Assembly: GCF_901000735.1 (NCBI RefSeq)
Contig: NC_081542.1
Coordinates: 13,229,180-13,293,179 of the forward strand
Direction: 5' to 3'
Length of the DNA: 64,000 nucleotides
Source: Corylus avellana
Lineage: Eukaryota; Streptophyta; Magnoliopsida; Fagales; Betulaceae
Each line of letters starts with the position of its first letter. Position 1 is the stretch's first letter. A program made the position numbers and the translations under genes. The notes under the pieces are model-generated. The model was not told where the DNA came from. It saw nothing but the letters and a program-made list of their open reading frames with translations, and made no database searches. Shown piece by piece: positions 60,301 to 64,000 of the stretch.

Positions 60301-61590
60301 TGCATCCCCTTTAACGGAGTGTGCTTCAGCAGAATGGTACAAGTCACTTACTCCAGCAACTGATGTGGCAAAGGAGATTCTTGAAGCACAGCATGCTGGG
60401 TTTCTTGAAGAAATGGGATTCCCTTACCCTATACTCTCTGTAATCGGGGGAGGCAAAAGAGAAGTTGATCTGTATGCCTACATATTTGGTGCAGATTTGA
60501 CTGTATTTTTTCTAGTTGCAATTTTCTACCAATCAGTCATAAAGAATAATAGCGAATTTCTCGATGTGTATCAGCTTGAGGATCAGTTTCCGAAAGAGTT
60601 CGTATTTATCTTAATGGTAAGTCTAGTGATATGTTTCTTTCGTTGTTCTGTACCATTGCTTCATTGAAATCAACTTTTTGAAGAGTTGCAAATTTAAACT
60701 CCTTTGTGTCAACTGATGTCCATATCACTTTGACTCATTTCTTGGGCCAGAGAAATGGGACAACAATCATGAAAACCATAAAAAACTAAGTTGGAAATTT
60801 TGTCAACTGGAAAATTCTTATCCCAAACTTTGTCAGCTTTCTGACTTGATTAACTCCTGTCATTTCTAAAAGAACGATAGTTTGAATATCCTCCATTTGT
60901 ATTTCTGACCCAAATAATCTATTTTTTATAGGAATTTTAAAATATAATTTGGGATCTTTCTTCTTTTCTTTTGCATATCTCTGTATACGTTCCATTTACT
61001 AGGGGTTGCTCCCCCTCCCCCCTTTGAATGAATTTTACTTATCAAAAGGATATAAATTTAGGGACCCCTTGCTACTTTGTTTACTTGGGAGAAGTATGTC
61101 AGATTAATAATTAGTCCTTTGCATTTTGTATGGGTAATATGGCTGGGATATGCATGTTAGCTTCCTAACTAGGTTGAATGCGTATTCCCTGCAGATTATC
61201 TTTTTCATGATCGTGCTTGATCGCATAATTTACCTCTGTTCCTTCGCAACGGGAAAAGTTGTTTTCTACCTTTTCAACCTCATCCTCTTCACGTATTCAG
61301 TTACAGAGTATGCTTGGCACATGGAGCCTTCCCAACAACATGCTGCAGGGTTAGCACTTCGTGCTATATATCTTGCTAAAGCCATATCTTTAGCTCTGCA
61401 GGCTATACAAATTCGATATGGGATTCCTCACAAAAGCACCTTGTATCGGCAGTTCTTGACCAGTGAAATTTCCCGAATTAATTACTTGGGCTATAGACTT
61501 TATCGTGCTCTTCCCTTCTTATATGAGTTGCGATGTGTACTTGACTGGTCGTGCACAACAACATCTTTGACCATGTATGACTGGCTGAAG
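39343..61590 (+). CDS. PIEZO: PIEZO mechanosensitive ion channel (first 16 coding exons; 3' end beyond window)
   Basis: A trimeric cation channel opened by membrane tension. Plant PIEZO sits in the tonoplast or plasma membrane and acts in root-cap mechanics, vacuole shape and antiviral defence. Exons: 39343-39391, 40325-40405, 40936-41095, 41198-41355, 43642-43798, 43923-44109, 49058-49173, 51710-51794, 52714-52929, 53017-53194, 54735-54863, 55050-55223, 55394-55624, 56113-57663, 58113-60616, 61195-61590. All are GT-AG and phase-consistent, giving 2,124 residues with no stop, of about 2,450 expected. Many hydrophobic helices form the blade repeats. An acidic/basic linker with a coiled-coil-like stretch (residues about 1360-1415, [20 protein letters not shown]) lies in exon 15. 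The last part, [17 protein letters not shown] and [17 protein letters not shown], is the conserved region before the anchor. The cap and pore exons are outside the window. Large introns hold several retroelements. Confidence 0.95.
39690..39944 (-). mobile_element. TRIM-like element in PIEZO intron 1 (block B')
   Basis: Same insertion as 19112-19360, so older than the B/B' split. Short direct ends share AGCTAATAGGAAATTG. The left border is approximate. Confidence 0.5.
41356..43641 (+). other. PIEZO intron 4 (2.3 kb), no defined element
   Basis: The intron has T-rich tracts near 41587-41600 and 42474-42490. A minus-strand open frame of 175 codons (41448-41975) runs through one of them and shows no family signal. 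I see nothing else that can be supported. Confidence 0.4.
43841..43872. repeat. (CT)n tract ending in CAG inside PIEZO intron 5
   Basis: About 30 bases of pure CT followed by AG at 43871-43872, in a 124-bp intron. It forms a strong-looking 3' splice site 50 bases before the acceptor that keeps the frame (GAAG at 43919-43922). Confidence 0.75.
45081..47397. mobile_element. hAT-like element in PIEZO intron 6, carrying a nested LINE
   Basis: The terminal inverted repeats CAGGGGCGGA (left) and TCCGCCCCTG (right) lie inside an 8-bp direct repeat GGCGTAGT / GGTGTAGT (45073-45080 and 47398-47405, one mismatch). CAG-starting ends and an 8-bp duplication are the hAT signature. The outer parts are AT/C-rich and non-coding, so the element is non-autonomous. 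Most of the middle is the LINE at 45656-47100. Confidence 0.75.
45656..47100 (-). mobile_element. LINE nested in the hAT-like element
   Basis: Minus-strand 3' part of a LINE of the same group as 20147-21203. RT-proximal [20 protein letters not shown] (47075-46815) is followed by a frame break. Then come [11 protein letters not shown], the zinc motif [19 protein letters not shown], and [14 protein letters not shown]. The T run at 45656-45664 is its A tail. It is degenerate: the frame is interrupted near 46020 and 46730-46815. No clear target duplication is seen. Confidence 0.85.
47533..48275 (-). mobile_element. LINE 3' relic in PIEZO intron 6
   Basis: The minus strand encodes [20 protein letters not shown] and [18 protein letters not shown], the zf-RVT part of a LINE. 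The A tail is seen as a T run at 47533-47542. A homopolymer tract at about 47894-47912 breaks it. The right border is approximate. Confidence 0.75.
48276..49057 (+). other. End of PIEZO intron 6, no defined element
   Basis: Short open frames only. A GT-rich microsatellite lies near 48936-48955 and a T run near 48979. No other structure is supported. Confidence 0.4.
49420..49965 (+). mobile_element. LINE 3' relic in PIEZO intron 7, split by a SINE
   Basis: Conceptual reading gives [19 protein letters not shown], then [20 protein letters not shown]. This resumes after the SINE with [14 protein letters not shown]. The 3' end reads TTTACTTATCAAGAAAAG. The left border is approximate. Confidence 0.7.
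49608..49738 (+). mobile_element. tRNA-derived SINE inside the LINE relic
   Basis: A box-like TAGCTCAATTGGCTAGG, B box-like ACTAATTCGAATT, and an A-rich tail from 49711. It has perfect 12-bp flanks GGGCAGACTATT at 49596-49607 and 49739-49750. Removing one flank plus the SINE restores the LINE reading [13 protein letters not shown], which confirms the borders. Confidence 0.88.
49970..51121 (+). mobile_element. Second, different LINE relic in PIEZO intron 7
   Basis: The frame 50147-50410 gives [12 protein letters not shown] and IPKQAFVL. A shifted frame gives [20 protein letters not shown], the zf-RVT region of another plant LINE lineage. A long TG/TT-rich 3' UTR ends near 51121 with an A tail after CTTATTCAT. 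Left border approximate. Frameshifts are present. Confidence 0.7.
52418..52523 (+). mobile_element. Short SINE with 22-bp target duplication in PIEZO intron 8
   Basis: A 106-bp insertion with an A box-like TCTAGCTATCAGTG, a B box-like GTTAGTTCAAAACCC and a short A tail. A 22-bp direct repeat starting TGTTTTGG flanks it (52396-52417 and 52524-52545, one mismatch). Confidence 0.75.
53970..54248 (-). mobile_element. TRIM element in PIEZO intron 10
   Basis: About 279 bp with two direct LTRs of about 77 bp (53970-54048, 54172-54248), with TGTTA...TAACA-type ends. The primer-binding word TGGTATCAAAGCC (complement of 54159-54171) follows the minus-strand 5' LTR. It has no coding capacity. No clean 5-bp target duplication is seen. 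Confidence 0.7.
54249..54734 (+). other. Rest of PIEZO intron 10, no defined element
   Basis: AT-rich sequence with short chance frames. No structure is supported. Confidence 0.4.
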
Positions 61591-64000
61591 GTGAGTCCTT
61601 GAAATACATATCCTTAACATTCCCCTAACCTTTGAAACTATAGTACCATTGATTACCTTTTGTATAATCATTACAATTAGTCTTTTATCATCATTATCAT
61701 TGTTATTGTCATTATCATTATCATCATTGTAGAGAGGACAAAAAAAAAATATAAAAAATAAAAGAAATGTTGAATTCTATTAGTGTATTAATATTTATTG
61801 GAAGAGTAGAACCATGAAATCAAGCCAACTATTTTAGCCAGAGGAATGCCTATGGCAAAATACCATGCGATTGCTTCCAATGTCATGGGAGATATCTTGC
61901 TAGATGTGGAAGATGGAGAGTGCTTTTGTCTTTGTTATCTACTCTATGCACCTTTTATCTCTCCTTGGCTGTTTCTCCTTGTGTTTCTTGTGAAGCATAT
62001 CTATTCCGCTTGTGTCAAATTGAATGGTTGTTAACAAACTTTCATTGGATCACATCTGGATAATTTTAACAAGACTGACCAAAAACAACTTAACTAAGTT
62101 CAATTAAGTCCAATCCTAATTAAATTGGGGCTGGGTATAGGCCCTCATCAATAAATTGGTGTCGGCCACATGTATTCTTTTTCACCATTCTCTCCTATTT
62201 AAAATTGTATACTCTTTGTGGCTCCCCTATATATATGTTTTTTTTTTCATTACTTTTGCCCATGTTCTACTAGAGGCCTCTCTCTACTCTTCTCACTCTT
62301 TCAACTTGAATTAAATCACTCTTTCCCATGGCGTATTAATCAGTCTACATTGCACATTACCAAATCATCTTAAGCAACTTTTCATCATCTTTTCCTCAAT
62401 AGGGGCCACCCCTACATTTGAATGAATGACTTCATTTTTTTTTTTATGAGTAATAAAAACATTTTAAAAAAAGTCGTTCACTTAGTATTCCTGCTCATCC
62501 ATCTTGAACATCCTTTTTTTGAATATTCTGTACCAAAGGGCATAACTGTTCTTATAATTCCTATAGAATTTTCCCTATTGTAATAAGACGTGATTATTTT
62601 AGTAAATATGGTTCCCATACCATCAACATTCTGCTCATTCACTTTTTACTATCCCTCGATCCATCATAACTGTTCTTATTTTATGAAGATGTGACTCGTA
62701 CAAAATTAATCTTGGTCGATGCTGTAAACATATTTTCTACTGATAGCTCTACCTGTTCTCATATTAGTTAAAGCTGTGTCATATATATATATCCTTAACC
62801 ACATTAATACTTCAAAGAAACTTTTTTTTACCCCAGAACCAACCATTACCTCATTAGGACCTCTATCATATGCTTTCTCTAGATTGAAGAAAACTATATA
62901 TGAGATCTTTACTCATTTCTTTACATGTCTCCATTGGAGACCTATGTAAGAAATAACTTCTCTAGTACATCGTCCTACCAAAAAGCCAAATTGATGGCCA
63001 ATTCTGTTGTTTCATGCCCTAATATATGCTCAGTAATTGTCTCCAAAGCTTCATGGGGTGACTCATAAGCTTAATCTCCACCAATCATTTTTGTTTGCAC
63101 TTAAGATCTTTTGAAAAAATAAGTCAAGCATCCAACATCTCATTACCAAAGGTCTTCCAAAATTCAATAGGAATTCTAGCAGGCCCCACAGTTTTCCTAT
63201 TATCTTGACCATCCTAATTTTTTGTATGAACCTATGATTTTTATCCTCAGCAGGGTGACCAAGTTCTTCTAAATTCCCTGCATGACTACCATTAAATAGT
63301 TTTTTTGGGTTAATTACCTTTTCTCCCCCTAAACGACCATTCTTCTTGAACTAATATTTTCTTTACAAAAAATCCTGCATTTAGTCAAAATCATTAAAAG
63401 AACGTGAAATGACAAAAATACCTTAAGTTTAGAAACTAAATTTACTTGTCCATGTCCATAAAATTATTTATCAAAAGCTGCAAATACAAAAGAAAATTCT
63501 GTTCAAATAAACTTAAGACTAAACCCTAACCCTAACCCTAGTGGTACTTGGGCTAATGGCCCGCTAAAATAACATAAAGTCAAAATGAAAATAAATAAAG
63601 TCCAAATGAAACTAATACAACCCATCTGAAAATAAATAATAAAAAAACAATGCAACTAAATAAAAGCCCATTGAAGCCCAATAATGATCCAGCTCATGTA
63701 ATCTATGGCTCGTATTTGGTGCTCCGCACCAAAATGGATTATTGATGTGAGATCATGTGGTTAGATCTCTTTGGCAGTAGCCAATTTTTATAACTTGATA
63801 ATCGATAATGTATTCGGCATGATTAAATTTCTTGGTGAGTTCATGAACAATGCTTTTACTTTTCAGCTTCACCATATAACTCTGCCTACTGTAGCTTTGT
63901 CATACGTAATCTGCATACCTGTCATTTGTCATTCAATTATCATGTCTTTTAATTAATAATTAACTGTTTGTTGGGTATATCTTTTCTAGTAATAGCTTAT
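61591..64000 (+). other. PIEZO intron 16 (continues past window)
   Basis: After the donor GTGAGT at 61591 I find no acceptor followed by the next conserved PIEZO stretch, so the intron is longer than 2.4 kb. It contains the RT relic at 62827-63255. It also has a CCCTAA-type triple repeat at 63523-63539. Confidence 0.6.
62827..63255 (-). mobile_element. Degenerate LINE reverse-transcriptase relic
   Basis: Minus-strand frames, with many stops and shifts, still show GPARIPIEFWKTFG, then EIKLMSHPMKLWRQLL, then FGRTMY and a DLIYSFLQSRESI-like stretch. These follow the order of RT domain motifs in plant LINEs (GPDGIP..., NYRGIKLMSHTMKLWE..., FGFMPGRST, FIDLEKAYD). It is old and inactive. Borders are approximate. 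Confidence 0.65.

Overview
The window is nuclear DNA of a eudicot plant, most likely a woody rosid. I infer this from GT-AG introns, AT-rich intergenic DNA, TRIM, SINE, LINE and MITE relics typical of plants, and plant-only genes (auxin-binding protein ABP1, plastid mTERF4, plant-type PIEZO). The exact taxon cannot be read from the sequence. Two runs of exactly 100 N (15696-15795, 20047-20146) mark scaffold joins of unknown true size.

Layout. 1-2.4 kb is repeat-rich (tandem TRIM LTRs and two MITEs). 2.5-5.6 kb holds a complete seven-exon exosome RRP4 gene (+). 5.6-9.8 kb is gene-poor. Block A (9.8-15.7 kb) carries exons 2-5 of an ABP1 gene (-). It runs into the first gap exactly where exon 1 is expected. 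Block B (15.8-20.05 kb) carries the upstream region and first two coding exons of PIEZO (+), then hits the second gap. After a truncated LINE (20.1-21.2 kb), block A' (21.2-27.2 kb) repeats A and contains a complete ABP1 gene. It is followed by a divergently transcribed MTERF4 gene (27.5-30.3 kb), a LINE with clear target-site duplications, and an unnamed four-exon plastid-type membrane protein gene (34.1-35.3 kb, -). Block B' (36.9-40.6 kb) repeats B and leads into a PIEZO gene whose first 16 coding exons (39.3-61.6 kb) encode 2,124 residues. Its C-terminal pore exons lie beyond the window.

The most important structural point is that A-gap-B has the same order and orientation as A'-(MTERF4, membrane protein)-B'. 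The two versions are near-identical by eye and differ by whole transposon insertions with visible empty sites. I infer that 9.8-20.05 kb is probably a second haplotype placed next to the first in the assembly, with a true tandem duplication as the alternative. So the window most likely holds one ABP1 and one PIEZO locus, not two of each.

The genes do not form a pathway. They are RNA decay (RRP4), ER/apoplast auxin binding (ABP1), plastid intron splicing (MTERF4), a plastid membrane protein, and a mechanosensitive channel (PIEZO). PIEZO introns are swollen with nested elements: a hAT-like element containing a LINE, a SINE inside a LINE, a TRIM and an old RT relic. I found no clearly new biological system. 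The best leads are the filled/empty transposon sites, the PIEZO leader uORFs and decoy splice acceptor, and the unnamed membrane protein.
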